The notes under the pieces: model-generated
What the model saw: the letters and a program-made list of their open reading frames with translations, nothing else
Database searches by the model: none
What the model was told of the DNA's origin: nothing
In this document: one piece after another, positions 52,685 to 62,409 of the stretch
Layout of the letters: every line of letters begins with the position of its first letter
How positions within the stretch are numbered: the stretch's first letter is position 1
Made by a program: the position numbers and the translations under genes
From: Laspinema palackyanum D2c
Lineage (GTDB): Bacteria > Cyanobacteriota > Cyanobacteriia > Cyanobacteriales > Laspinemataceae
Assembly: GCF_025370875.1 (NCBI RefSeq)
Contig: NZ_JAMXFD010000017.1
Coordinates: forward strand, 1-64,000
DNA length: 64,000 bases
Reading direction: 5' to 3'

Positions 52685-54646
52685 ATGACACCAAATGTAG
52701 TCCAACCCCCGAAAAAACCCCAACCCCCGAAAAAACTCCAGCCCCCAGCGACTCCCTTAGCTGGCCCAACTCCTGTCAAAAACACCGCTAAACCCAAACT
52801 TCCTCTGGTTATTCCTCCCGTTGGTGGTGGCAATCAAGGTGGTGGTGGCAATCAAGGTGGTGGCGGTGGCGGGAATTCAAATTCGCCGCCATCTCCCTGG
52901 TTATATGCCGATCGCCCACCACAACCTGATAGCACCGCCAGTTTTGTAGAGTATCTGCGCTGGATGCGATCGCTTGATTCTCCGCAAAAAGACGGCACAA
53001 AGGTACAGATTCTGCAAATGGCAGAAGAAAAGGCCCAGTATCAGCAACGACTCCAACAACTCTGCGATCGCACCCAAGCAATTGCTGGTAAAAACAACAC
53101 TTTCCAAGTCAAATGTCCTTGGCGGATTCGCGTTGGCGGACATCGGGGACCTGAAAGCATCCTGTTACCTGCTTTTGACGCCTTGGGGATGCCTTACATT
53201 CCTTCGGCAACCTTACGCGGGGTTGCAAGAACCCAGGCAATTCGCGAACGGATGGCAGCCGAGGGTGTGGGCTGGAAAGAAGCAGAGAAGCAGATTGCCC
53301 CTTGGTTTGGTTCTCTGGATGCCAAAGGTAGCGATCGCTATGGAAAAGTGGTCTTCCTCGATGCTTATCCCCTACCGCACAAAGCCGGATTAAAGGTGGA
53401 TATGGCTAACAATATCTGGAAATGGGACGGGGATTCCTTGCCTAATTACAGTCCTAACCCTAATCCATTTTTCTCCCTAGAAGAACCCACCTTTTTAATC
53501 GGGTTACGCTTGGTCAGCAATTGCAGCGATACTTCGATTTTAGATAAAGTTAAAGCATGGCTGGTCACTGGATTGAAAGCAGGGATTGGCTCTCAAGTCA
53601 ATAGTGGGTATGGAGAACTGATTCGTGCCGGTGCCAGTAAACCCAAGGATGAATTTTTCCGGCTAGAATTTACCTTGCAAGGTCAACTGATTCACGGACG
53701 CCAAAAGTTTACCGAATGGAAGAAGGATAAGCAGGATAAATGGCAAATGCGCGGACAACCCGATGCAGAAGTTCGTCCGATCGCCTTCAAGTCTATGTTG
53801 CGTTATTGGTTCCGCAGCTTCGCTTTAGGTGTCTTACCCCCGAGAGAAGTCCAACTATGGGAAGCGCAACTCTTTGGAGGCATCAATCCGACGAAACAAT
53901 GGGGGTGGGTCCGAGTCGAGATTTTGGAGGGGAAAGTTACTCAAAAAGAACCCCGTTCTACAGGCCAAGGACAAAATGATGAATGTGGCGAACAGGTGGG
54001 AATTCTTGTCCTGCGCTATTCTCCTGAAGCCCCCGGGAATCAGCAAAAAGCAGTTGCCTCTTTGTTCAAGACTCTCACTTGGATGATGTTTCATCTGGGG
54101 GGAGTGGGACAAGGCTCACGGCGTCCTTGTTATTCCCGTCAGAACCGCGAACGAGCGCCCTGGTATCGCGGGTCTACCTTATATCCTGAAAATGCAGATT
54201 CATTCTGGAACCTACCCGATACTCCCCTAGAATTTCAGCAGCTTTTCCAACAGCGGTTACAGGAATTTTACCAGGCTTTAAACCAGGTGACTCAGCTTGC
54301 TGTAAATCCCCGTTCACCGTTACAAGCTGGGCCTGTTACCAGCAACCGTTGGAGTGAAGCCGTGGATCGCAATTGCCGAATTGTCGTTGTTTCGGGTCAA
54401 AACCAAGATAAACCTTATGCTTTAGATATTCTTCACCGAGAATTCCATAACCTGGAAAACCAGAGGAAATTTGATGAGGCTAAAAGTTTGTGTGGTGGAG
54501 TTCAACGAGGAGCAACTCCTTCTCCGATTTGGATAGCTGATTTAGACCACTATCAAGTTGTGACTGTATTTGCTGCAACTGCTGACCCGCGTAAACATTA
54601 CCTGGATTTGTTAAAATCACCCGCTCAAATCTGGCCGATAACGTAA
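52685..54646 (+). CDS. Cmr6-Cmr1 fusion RAMP protein
   Basis: 653 residues combining two Cas7-like subunits. A Pro/Lys- and Gly/Asn-rich disordered start (residues 1-70) precedes a Cmr6-like domain: MPYIPSATLRGVARTQAIRE, then WLVTGLKAGIGSQVNSGYGE. After about residue 320 a Cmr1-like domain begins: FTLQGQLIHGRQ, VRPIAFKSMLRYWFRSFALG, WEAQLFGG and FHLGGVGQGSRRP. No separate cmr1 or cmr6 is present, so both are supplied by this chain. Three bases separate it from cmr5. Which domain carries each role is inferred from motif style. Confidence 0.82.
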   Translation: MTPNVVQPPKKPQPPKKLQPPATPLAGPTPVKNTAKPKLPLVIPPVGGGNQGGGGNQGGGGGGNSNSPPSPWLYADRPPQPDSTASFVEYLRWMRSLDSPQKDGTKVQILQMAEEKAQYQQRLQQLCDRTQAIAGKNNTFQVKCPWRIRVGGHRGPESILLPAFDALGMPYIPSATLRGVARTQAIRERMAAEGVGWKEAEKQIAPWFGSLDAKGSDRYGKVVFLDAYPLPHKAGLKVDMANNIWKWDGDSLPNYSPNPNPFFSLEEPTFLIGLRLVSNCSDTSILDKVKAWLVTGLKAGIGSQVNSGYGELIRAGASKPKDEFFRLEFTLQGQLIHGRQKFTEWKKDKQDKWQMRGQPDAEVRPIAFKSMLRYWFRSFALGVLPPREVQLWEAQLFGGINPTKQWGWVRVEILEGKVTQKEPRSTGQGQNDECGEQVGILVLRYSPEAPGNQQKAVASLFKTLTWMMFHLGGVGQGSRRPCYSRQNRERAPWYRGSTLYPENADSFWNLPDTPLEFQQLFQQRLQEFYQALNQVTQLAVNPRSPLQAGPVTSNRWSEAVDRNCRIVVVSGQNQDKPYALDILHREFHNLENQRKFDEAKSLCGGVQRGATPSPIWIADLDHYQVVTVFAATADPRKHYLDLLKSPAQIWPIT

Positions 54647-54834
54647 GTCAAACCTTCGTGGGTGATTGGCATCATTCCTGACGCCTAGGGGGATGTTCCA
54701 ATTTTAAAAGCCAGGATGGGCAAATTTAAGTAATCCCTATTTGTCCAACTGGCCTTCTCGTTCAAGTTTTTCGCTTGGGTTAATAGCTATTTCTGAAGGG
54801 TATTCAAGGAAGGATACCCCTACACTTTGAATGG

Positions 54835-56427
54835 ATGCAAAAAATCATCATGAAAACAACTGCACAACTGGAAATCGATCGCGTTGATACACTGATTATC
54901 ACCGTGGGAACTCGTCAGGTCGGTTGGCGGAGCAAGGATGGAGTGGTCCGCTGTTTTGGGGCCGATGGCGATCGCGGTCATCCTCCCCATATCAACCAGT
55001 TGTACCAAGAATTGGGGATTGAGAGGGGTGCTTATGAACCGGACAAACCCAATATGCTGTGGAGTGTTCGGGATTTGGGGTCTCGATACTATGAACATTG
55101 CCAAGAGTGGTTGGGGGGTGATTTTAGTTCGGTTGAACTGTTACTGGACCATCAAATCATTGCCGATAGTGTGGCTAAAGGGCTGAATCACATCATCCTT
55201 TGGGCTACGAATCAGCCGGAGACGGTGCCTTGGAATTACCGGCGGGCGGATACCTGTTGGTTGGCGCAGTTGATGAAAGGCAAGATTGAAACGGCTTGGC
55301 CCGGAGTCAGGGTGGATGTTTTAGATTTGGGGGTAAATGCCAACGATCGCCACAAAATTCGGGAAGAGTTTGAGAATTTTATCTGGCCTTTTGCCTTAGA
55401 CAAGCGGTCCCAGTCTCCCTCGAATGAATTTGTATTACTGATTGAAAATAAAGGGTCCGTTCCGGCGATCGCAGAAAGTCTAGAAATCTGTGCGGCAGCT
55501 TTGGTGCGTGAGTTCCAGGTGATTAATGCTTCGCCGATTGAACCGCCCAGTCCTTATTCAGCTTGTGAGAAGGAGATGTTTTCGGCAAGTCTTTCTCAAA
55601 GCTATGAAATGGTACCCTTGAGCGAGTATTTTTGGCCGCTAGAGCGCTCTCGCGTAATTTCAGCTTGGGAACGGGGAGATTTTCAGGAGGCTCAAATTTG
55701 GTTATCGGCCCATCAAAGCCGCCATAAGCCTTTATATCAGCTTGCCGGATACCTCACGCTTTCCACCAATTGGGAAATCGTCCGGTTTGCTCAGAACAAA
55801 CAAATTGAGAATGGGTGGTTGCGATCGCGTTTGGTGGAACAACTCGCCGGGGCCGAACAGGTGCAGCAATGGCGCGATCGGCTGTTGGAGTTGCGAACCA
55901 ATCCAGGTTTGCAAACCTGGGAAACGGTGTTTTTAATTGAATTGCAGTTAAAGCGCCAAAACTATACCACCACCTTTATGCAATTTTCTCAAACTGTCGA
56001 GCGATTGCTTTATCTTCGGAGTGAGCAAGAAAATTGGTTAGGAAAAAATATTATCAGCCTCCCCCCTAATTTTGACCCTTATGGGAAACCCTATCAACCG
56101 GGTTTTTATGGCTTAATTAATGGGTGGTGCAAACTGGAAAATATCCGTGAGTCCGATAAATGGTACAAACTGCTACATGGGATTCGGTTTAAGCGTAATG
56201 ATTTGATTCATAAAGCAACTCCAGTAACCTTACAGGAGATGCAATTGCTCTGGTCAAACAATGGATTTCCGAAGGTTTCTGAGAGTCCAGAACTTTTGAT
56301 GAAGTTAATGGTTGAGAGTCTCCGAAAGGTCTGCGATCGCCATTGGCAAATTCCTCAACAACCCCTATCGCGCTCATTATATGCTTGGGCACTAGAGATT
56401 TTACGCTCTGAGGTAGGTTCCCCCTAG
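54835..56427 (+). CDS. CARF-HEPN ribonuclease of the Csm6/Csx1 type
   Basis: 530 residues (a second Met at 54850 is possible). The N-terminal segment VDTLIITVGTRQVGWRSKDG resembles the opening strand-loop of CARF domains that bind cyclic oligoadenylate. LNHIILWATNQPE and FVLLIENKGSVPAI are further Rossmann-like strands. The C-terminal domain carries the HEPN RNase motif R-x4-H as KRNDLIHKA (R454, H459). Position beside an intact Cas10 supports the role of a signal-activated RNase that degrades transcripts. It is longer than usual Csx1 and diverged, so the exact family is uncertain. It begins 188 bp after the cmr operon. Confidence 0.72.
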   Translation: MQKIIMKTTAQLEIDRVDTLIITVGTRQVGWRSKDGVVRCFGADGDRGHPPHINQLYQELGIERGAYEPDKPNMLWSVRDLGSRYYEHCQEWLGGDFSSVELLLDHQIIADSVAKGLNHIILWATNQPETVPWNYRRADTCWLAQLMKGKIETAWPGVRVDVLDLGVNANDRHKIREEFENFIWPFALDKRSQSPSNEFVLLIENKGSVPAIAESLEICAAALVREFQVINASPIEPPSPYSACEKEMFSASLSQSYEMVPLSEYFWPLERSRVISAWERGDFQEAQIWLSAHQSRHKPLYQLAGYLTLSTNWEIVRFAQNKQIENGWLRSRLVEQLAGAEQVQQWRDRLLELRTNPGLQTWETVFLIELQLKRQNYTTTFMQFSQTVERLLYLRSEQENWLGKNIISLPPNFDPYGKPYQPGFYGLINGWCKLENIRESDKWYKLLHGIRFKRNDLIHKATPVTLQEMQLLWSNNGFPKVSESPELLMKLMVESLRKVCDRHWQIPQQPLSRSLYAWALEILRSEVGSP

Positions 56428-56598
56428 GGTTTCACGAAACCTCAACTTTTCGGAGGACTCTGTTCATCTCTGCCACAAGTACGATCGCCCCCGGTTGATT
56501 CCCCTCAACGTTCACACCCCGTCCACTTAGCGCTGCCCCAAAATTCCGAAAAGGCGGCCAGGATTTATCTACCTTTCATCAATCAGGAGTCAAAACTC

Positions 56599-56883
56599 AT
56601 GTATCTATCAATGCGTGGAATTCTCATTCGTCATATTGCCGTCGCTTGTATTAATGGCATCATTACTTTAGTTATTCTGCTGATTGCGCCTTTGGGATTA
56701 ACCGCTGTTATTACTAATACTATAATGGTGGTTTTATCCACATTAGTGACTTCAGCTTTTGTCGATGGAGTGGTGCGTTTTTTAAATCCTGGTGAAACGG
56801 AAATGCTGCGAAATGCTCAAGCTCAAAAAGCCGCTTCAGTGATTCCCAATCGCAATTATGATGAACTAGACCGCCGGTCTTAA
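56599..56883 (+). CDS. Small membrane protein in the CRISPR locus
   Basis: 94 residues with two hydrophobic helices: GILIRHIAVACINGIITLVI then LLIAPLG, and ITNTIMVVLSTLVTSAFVDG. The polar tail reads FLNPGETEMLRNAQAQKAAS. AGGAGT precedes the ATG. It lies between the CARF-HEPN gene and cas1, on the same strand. Small membrane proteins recur in cyanobacterial type III loci and are suspected ancillary factors that link signalling to the membrane. Here that is inference from position. Confidence 0.7.
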   Translation: MYLSMRGILIRHIAVACINGIITLVILLIAPLGLTAVITNTIMVVLSTLVTSAFVDGVVRFLNPGETEMLRNAQAQKAASVIPNRNYDELDRRS

Positions 56884-56890
56884 TATGTTT

Positions 56891-56927
56891 ATCTGTAGGG
56901 GCGTTTAAGTAAATTGCCCCTACAGAT
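56891..56927. terminator. Strong hairpin between accessory gene and cas1
   Basis: ATCTGTAGGGGC (56891-56902) and GCCCCTACAGAT (56916-56927) pair perfectly over twelve bases with a 13-base loop. It separates the effector/ancillary unit from the adaptation genes, as a terminator or processing site. Confidence 0.7.
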
Positions 56928-57064
56928 AGAACTCGGGCGTTAAAGCTATTTCTGTAAAAACTATTAGCCACTCTTCGCGGGCTGTATCTTTGGAACCCGA
57001 CGCTTTCCAAGCGGAACCCTTATACAGGTGCAGGTCAATTGATAGATTTCTTTTGCCAACTTTT

Positions 57065-58057
57065 ATGCAGACTTTGTATGTTTCTCAACAAGGTTGCTAT
57101 GTTTGTTTAGACGGCGAACTCTTGCTCGTTAAACGGCACGACACCATTCTAAATGAGATTCAATTGCCTTTACTAGAAATGATTCTGGTGTTTGGGAAAT
57201 CTCAAATAACTACCCAAGCCATTAGAAGTTGCCTCTGGCGGAACATTCCCATTGGCTACCTATCGCGGATGGGATACTGTTATGGTCGGATTCTGCCGAT
57301 TGAACGCGGGTATCGGCAACTGTCCCGGTATCAACAAGAATTGAGCTTGATAGACCGCTTGATTGTGGCGCGGCGCATCGTCCAAGCTAAACTAAAAAAC
57401 TCCCGGGTGATTTTGATGCGCCAACAACGGCGTCAAAATTCTGACGTGGTTGCTTTTGCGATTCAGAGTTTGGATTATTTGATGACCAAAGCAGGAAAAG
57501 CGGAACGAGTTGACCAATTGATGGGGTATGAAGGGACCGGCGCGGCCCAATATTTCTCCGCCTTCGGAGACTGCCTCAACTCCCGCGATTTTGTGTTTGC
57601 CGGTCGGTCCCGCCGTCCTCCGGGGAATGCGGTCAATGCCATGTTGTCCTTTGGTTATCAAGTGCTTTGGAATCATCTGCTGACGCTGATTGAACTGCAA
57701 GGACTTGACCCATATTCCGGTTGTCTACATGAGGGCAGCTACCGTCATGCGGCCCTAGCTTCGGACTTGATTGAAGAGTTTCGCGCCCCTTTGGTGGATT
57801 CGCTGGTTTTATATCTGGTAAATCGGAATATCATGGATGTGCGGGATGATTTTGTTTACAAAAATGGCGGCTGTTACCTGAATGAGTCCGGACGACCCAA
57901 ATTTTTGAAAGCGTTTTTGCAACGTATGGAAGAGACGATTACCGATGATTTTGGGGAAACTCAACCGAAATGGGATTTGCTTCATCAACAAGTTAAGGAA
58001 TACAAGCAATTTGTTTATGAACCTGTCAACGGATATTCCCCTTATCAGATTCGCTAA
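57065..58057 (+). CDS. cas1: Cas1 integrase
   Basis: 330 residues from MQTLYVSQQGCYVCLDGELL; the frame is open 75 bases upstream but that part is not Cas1-like. Active-site residues fall in MGYEGTGAAQYFSAF (Glu), LHEGSYRHAALASDL (His) and IEEFRAPLVDS (acidic). Cas1 with Cas2 inserts new spacers. Presence of both indicates the III-B system can acquire spacers itself; no reverse transcriptase domain is fused. It is 120 bp ahead of cas2. Confidence 0.95.
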   Translation: MQTLYVSQQGCYVCLDGELLLVKRHDTILNEIQLPLLEMILVFGKSQITTQAIRSCLWRNIPIGYLSRMGYCYGRILPIERGYRQLSRYQQELSLIDRLIVARRIVQAKLKNSRVILMRQQRRQNSDVVAFAIQSLDYLMTKAGKAERVDQLMGYEGTGAAQYFSAFGDCLNSRDFVFAGRSRRPPGNAVNAMLSFGYQVLWNHLLTLIELQGLDPYSGCLHEGSYRHAALASDLIEEFRAPLVDSLVLYLVNRNIMDVRDDFVYKNGGCYLNESGRPKFLKAFLQRMEETITDDFGETQPKWDLLHQQVKEYKQFVYEPVNGYSPYQIR

Positions 58058-58176
58058 ATTTTTGCCAAAGTCATAAATTGTGTTCCCCTTTTATCATAGA
58101 ATGGGAATAGAGGTAGTCGGGAAACGAGGGGTCTTATATTTTCAATGGAAAACTCTGGATTTAAGCCAAATCGCTG

Positions 58177-58458
58177 ATGTTGTTTTATGTGGTGGTTTAC
58201 GATATTCCTGACAACAAACGCCGTAAAAAAGTCCATGATTTGCTGGAAGGCTACGGAAAATGGGTGCAGTATTCCACTTTTGAATGCGTCCTGACTCGTT
58301 CTAAATTTGATGAACTCAAGAAACGACTGGGCGAGCGGCTCAACTTACAGGAAGACAGCATCCGGTTTTATCCGCTTTCCCGGCATACCTCCGCCCGAGT
58401 TGAAACCTGGGGAGTGGGTCCAGTGATTACCGAATATCCCAGTTCCGTAATTGTTTAA
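58177..58458 (+). CDS. cas2: Cas2
   Basis: 93 residues. Ferredoxin-like fold starting MLFYVVVYDIPDNKRRKKVH (catalytic-position Asp in VYDI), with LLEGYGKWVQYSTFECVLTR and the closing strand DSIRFYPLSRHTSARVE. It forms the Cas1-Cas2 integration complex. The gene lies 244 bp ahead of the first repeat, so the CRISPR leader is directly downstream. Confidence 0.95.
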   Translation: MLFYVVVYDIPDNKRRKKVHDLLEGYGKWVQYSTFECVLTRSKFDELKKRLGERLNLQEDSIRFYPLSRHTSARVETWGVGPVITEYPSSVIV

Positions 58459-58702
58459 TGGGCGGAGTCCGTTCATTGGCTCCAGTCCTTCGACAGTTGG
58501 CTCCTTCCGTTTTGGCAATTTCTGCGAGGCTCAGTCAAAACCGCTGAAATGACCCAAACTCGTCCGGAGCCTCGCAGCCTTACTGGGCAAGACTTTCAGG
58601 TTTTAAGTGGAGGTGTTATCTTGACCCCTGTAGCAACAATTTTCCTGAGCCTCGCAAATTGCCTCTGGACTTCCCAGCCGGTGAGGGTTACAATCGGGGT
58701 AC
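58459..58702 (+). promoter_or_regulatory. CRISPR leader
   Basis: 244 bases between cas2 and the first repeat. The decamer GAGCCTCGCA occurs at 58567 and 58647, and its complement TGCGAGGCTC at 58523, so the first two form an inverted repeat. A direct repeat TTGGCTCC lies near 58478 and 58495. These are candidate sites for integration factors or for promoter proteins of the pre-crRNA transcript. Confidence 0.7.
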
Positions 58703-61700
58703 CTCCCCACTCGCTGGGGAAACTAATTGAATGGAAACTCGTAGCTCTGGTTATTGTAGAGAAATCTTTCCACTATCTCTCCCCACTCGCTGGGGAAACT
58801 AATTGAATGGAAACTAGTTTGAACATTGGTTTGAATTGAAGTTGATGAAATAAACTCCCCACTCGCTGGGGAAACTAATTGAATGGAAACCCAAAGCTGA
58901 CCGCAGTAAGCCGGAGTTTACTCCTAACTCCCCACTCGCTGGGGAAACTAATTGAATGGAAACAACAGGACGGACAGGCTTATTGACTAAAGTTGTAGTA
59001 GCTCCCCACTCGCTGGGGAAACTAATTGAATGGAAACTTTTAGTTTCTTATCTTTTAGTTAAGAACAAGTTCTCCCCACTCGCTGGGGAAACTAATTGAA
59101 TGGAAACAGGAAGTTCTTGAGAGAGGGCTTGATTTGGGCGAGTTTCCTCCCCACTCGCTGGGGAAACTAATTGAATGGAAACTTAGAAGTTTTACCTTCC
59201 AGTATTTGCTACCCTCTTTCTTCTCCCCACTCGCTGGGGAAACTAATTGAATGGAAACGGTAGTACCAAGAACCCCAACAAACGGTTGTAGAGTCTCCAC
59301 TCCCCACTCGCTGGGGAAACTAATTGAATGGAAACTAACGTAGGCTTTCCATTTGTTATTAACCAAGGACTCCCCACTCGCTGGGGAAACTAATTGAATG
59401 GAAACACTGTCCATTCACTGGGGTCATACCGAATGGCATAGACTCCCCACTCGCTGGGGAAACTAATTGAATGGAAACGTAAACCTTCCTCCTTTAGTTA
59501 ATACTTCTTGAGTACCTCCCCACTCGCTGGGGAAACTAATTGAATGGAAACTCATGGAGGATAGGAACTTGAGCTTTTTTCTCCACTAACTCCCCACTCG
59601 CTGGGGAAACTAATTGAATGGAAACTCTCAAGTATCCGGAGTGGTCCCCAGTGTCAGCAGAAAGGTCTCCCCACTCGCTGGGGAAACTAATTGAATGGAA
59701 ACGGTGAGCCTGGAGCGGGCCAATATGCCGTCCGGGGCCTCCCCACTCGCTGGGGAAACTAATTGAATGGAAACTGATAGGTTTTAGGGTAAGGAAGTGG
59801 GAGCAATTCCTCCCCACTCGCTGGGGAAACTAATTGAATGGAAACGGTTATTCGTAATGGCGAGGACATTGGTATTCCCATTACTCCCCACTCGCTGGGG
59901 AAACTAATTGAATGGAAACACCTCACGCCGGGTTAGGTCGGCAATGTGGAATGTAAACTCCCCACTCGCTGGGGAAACTAATTGAATGGAAACATGGCGT
60001 TATATGCAGTCTCCATTTTCTTGTGGATAACTGCACTACTCCCCACTCGCTGGGGAAACTAATTGAATGGAAACACCTAAAAGGTTAGGAAGTATTTCAA
60101 TTGCTTGAGTAGAAAACTCCCCACTCGCTGGGGAAACTAATTGAATGGAAACAATATGTTACATTATAAATGTAGTTCAAAATAACTAAAGAAATCTCCC
60201 CACTCGCTGGGGAAACTAATTGAATGGAAACAGGTAACGCTGCTCCAGAGAACTGAACGCTTCGTTTACTCCCCACTCGCTGGGGAAACTAATTGAATGG
60301 AAACCTAAAGAAGAAGCGAAGGCCATAGCTACTCTATTGATCCTCCCCACTCGCTGGGGAAACTAATTGAATGGAAACTAAGCATCTTGAGGTGAATAGA
60401 TATTGATAATCAATCAGGTTTGCGCTCCCCACTCGCTGGGGAAACTAATTGAATGGAAACGAGTAATGACCTCTTCCATCTCGATATATACCGAGACTCC
60501 CCACCTCCCCACTCGCTGGGGAAACTAATTGAATGGAAACGCGGTGAAACTGTCCTCGACTGCATTCCTACAAGACTCGTGAGCTCCCCACTCGCTGGGG
60601 AAACTAATTGAATGGAAACGTATTCATGACCTTGATTCTCCTAAGTATTTACACTCAGACTCCCCACTCGCTGGGGAAACTAATTGAATGGAAACAGGTA
60701 GATAAGAAAGTAAAGCTTTAACTTCTTCTCCAGACTCCCCACTCGCTGGGGAAACTAATTGAATGGAAACAAGCCTTTGCTAAGTAGTTTAGCCATGATA
60801 GTTTCCTCTCCCCACTCGCTGGGGAAACTAATTGAATGGAAACATAGTTTTGACAATCTGGAAGAGTTTTCCTATAGGTAATCTCCCCACTCGCTGGGGA
60901 AACTAATTGAATGGAAACTCTTGAGTAATCACATAGTCACTTAGAGACTGAAACCCTACTCCCCACTCGCTGGGGAAACTAATTGAATGGAAACGGGGTA
61001 GACTGTGCATTGGGATACACTACATGATAAGCCCTCCCCACTCGCTGGGGAAACTAATTGAATGGAAACCTTAAGATTGTTCCACTGGCAAACCAGAACT
61101 GATACTCCTCCCCACTCGCTGGGGAAACTAATTGAATGGAAACGTGGAGGTGGTGAGACTCGTAAGGGTATTAATACCCGTCAGGCATGGCTCCCCACTC
61201 GCTGGGGAAACTAATTGAATGGAAACACCACGTTTAGCAGGAGTTCTACAGCTAATTTCACAGCCTCCCCACTCGCTGGGGAAACTAATTGAATGGAAAC
61301 TTTCGCCGACGCCGAGGCGGACCACGCCCGCCTGCGCGCCGCCGTCTCCCCACTCGCTGGGGAAACTAATTGAATGGAAACTGAAGTGTTTGAACTGCAT
61401 CAGGACGGACGGGCTTGTTGACTAAAGTCTCCCCACTCGCTGGGGAAACTAATTGAATGGAAACGTATCTATAAATCTATTGAGATTAATAAAGAACGAC
61501 TCCCCACTCGCTGGGGAAACTAATTGAATGGAAACAATGACCTCTACCAAAGAAGCACCTGTATTCTCCAGACTCCCCACTCGCTGGGGAAACTAATTGA
61601 ATGGAAACTGGAAGTCTAGTGTGGCAGCGCCGGAGTTGGATGAGCACTTAAAGCTCCCCACTCGCTGGGGAAACTAATTGAATGGAAACGAACGCCATAG

Positions 61701-61844
61701 TTGGTGCTATTTCCGTAGTAGCGCGGGAAAGCTCCCCACTCGCTGGGGAAACTAATTGAATGGAAACGGTATTATGAAGCCGAGGCTCATTGGTATATGT
61801 TTCGATATCTCCCCACTCGCTGGGGAAACTAATTGAATGGAAAC
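58703..61844 (+). CRISPR. CRISPR array, 42 repeats and 41 spacers
   Basis: A 36-bp repeat starting CTCCCCACTCGCTGGGGAAA and ending CTAATTGAATGGAAAC occurs 42 times, identical by eye. Repeat starts are 70-83 bp apart, so spacers are 34-47 bp. TCCCC and GGGGA pair around ACTCGCT. The end ATGGAAAC is the likely 5' crRNA handle, so transcription is rightward, away from cas2 and the leader. The lack of repeat divergence, even at the far end, indicates a young or homogenised array. Notable spacers are listed as findings. Confidence 0.98.
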
Positions 61845-61885
61845 GTTAAGACAAAGTTCTGTCGAAGTCTTAGATTAATGTGAGA
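61845..61885 (+). repeat. Array trailer, copy also found at 62219-62262
   Basis: The sequence after the last repeat, ACAAAGTTCTGTCGAAGTCT then TAGATTAATG, recurs with small changes at 62219-62262. It could mark duplication of the array boundary. Confidence 0.65.
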
Positions 61886-61923
61886 CCTAACTGAGAGCAT
61901 CTCAATTTGTTCAAGAGACCTCA

Positions 61924-61955
61924 CCTCCTTCCTTCTTATCGAAGAGGGAAGGAGG
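61924..61955 (+). terminator. Terminator-like hairpin after the array
   Basis: CCTCCTTCC (61924-61932) pairs with GGAAGGAGG (61947-61955), extended inside by TCTT/AAGA and outside by CCTCA/TGAGG. It lies 80 bp after the last repeat and probably ends or protects the pre-crRNA. Confidence 0.7.
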
Positions 61956-62102
61956 GGCAAGAGGTTGAGGAAGAGAGAGAGAATAATCCAAATTTTTTAT
62001 TGCTGTACGGGAGAAAAAGAAGTCAAATCGGTATTTTAGGCAAAATGGAGATACTGCCAACGTAACTATTGACAAAAGAGGAGATTTCGAGTAATATAAC
62101 TT

Positions 62103-62226
62103 TGGGGGACACCTCTACCGCATAGACTACGGTCCCCAGCCTGATACTCTAGTAGTAAAGGCATTCCCCCCGCCGAAGGGTTACGGCAAAATCTGTTATC
62201 GTGACCTAGACTTGGGTCATTAAAAC
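62103..62226 (+). ncRNA. Candidate structured RNA downstream of the array
   Basis: Consecutive stems on the plus strand: TGGGGGAC (62103) with GGTCCCCA (62131-62138); GCC/GGC around TGATACTCTAGTAGTAAA; GCCG/CGGC around AAGGGTTA near 62172; and TGACC/GGGTCA near 62201-62219. Four hairpins in about 120 bases without an open frame look like a structured RNA. Transcription and function are unknown. Confidence 0.4.
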
Positions 62227-62409
62227 AAAGTTCTTTAGTCGAAGTCTTAGATTAATGCGGAACCGAAAAGACTTCGGCTCCCCCTCGACTTCGTAGATAA
62301 GAACTTGAAAGAATTAGGAGTTCGGTAGCGACAAAAGGTCTAAGTCTTCACCTTTTAGAAAACTCCAAAGACACTTTTTTAAAACTCAAACTTATACAAC
62401 AGGCTTACT

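Noticed and set aside
57065-58057. Reverse-transcriptase-linked Cas1
   Set aside because: Cas1 is 330 residues with no RT domain fused or adjacent.
59055-61425. Open frames with repeated FHSISFPSEWG or VSIQLVSPASGE
   Set aside because: These are reverse-strand translations of CRISPR repeats, not proteins.
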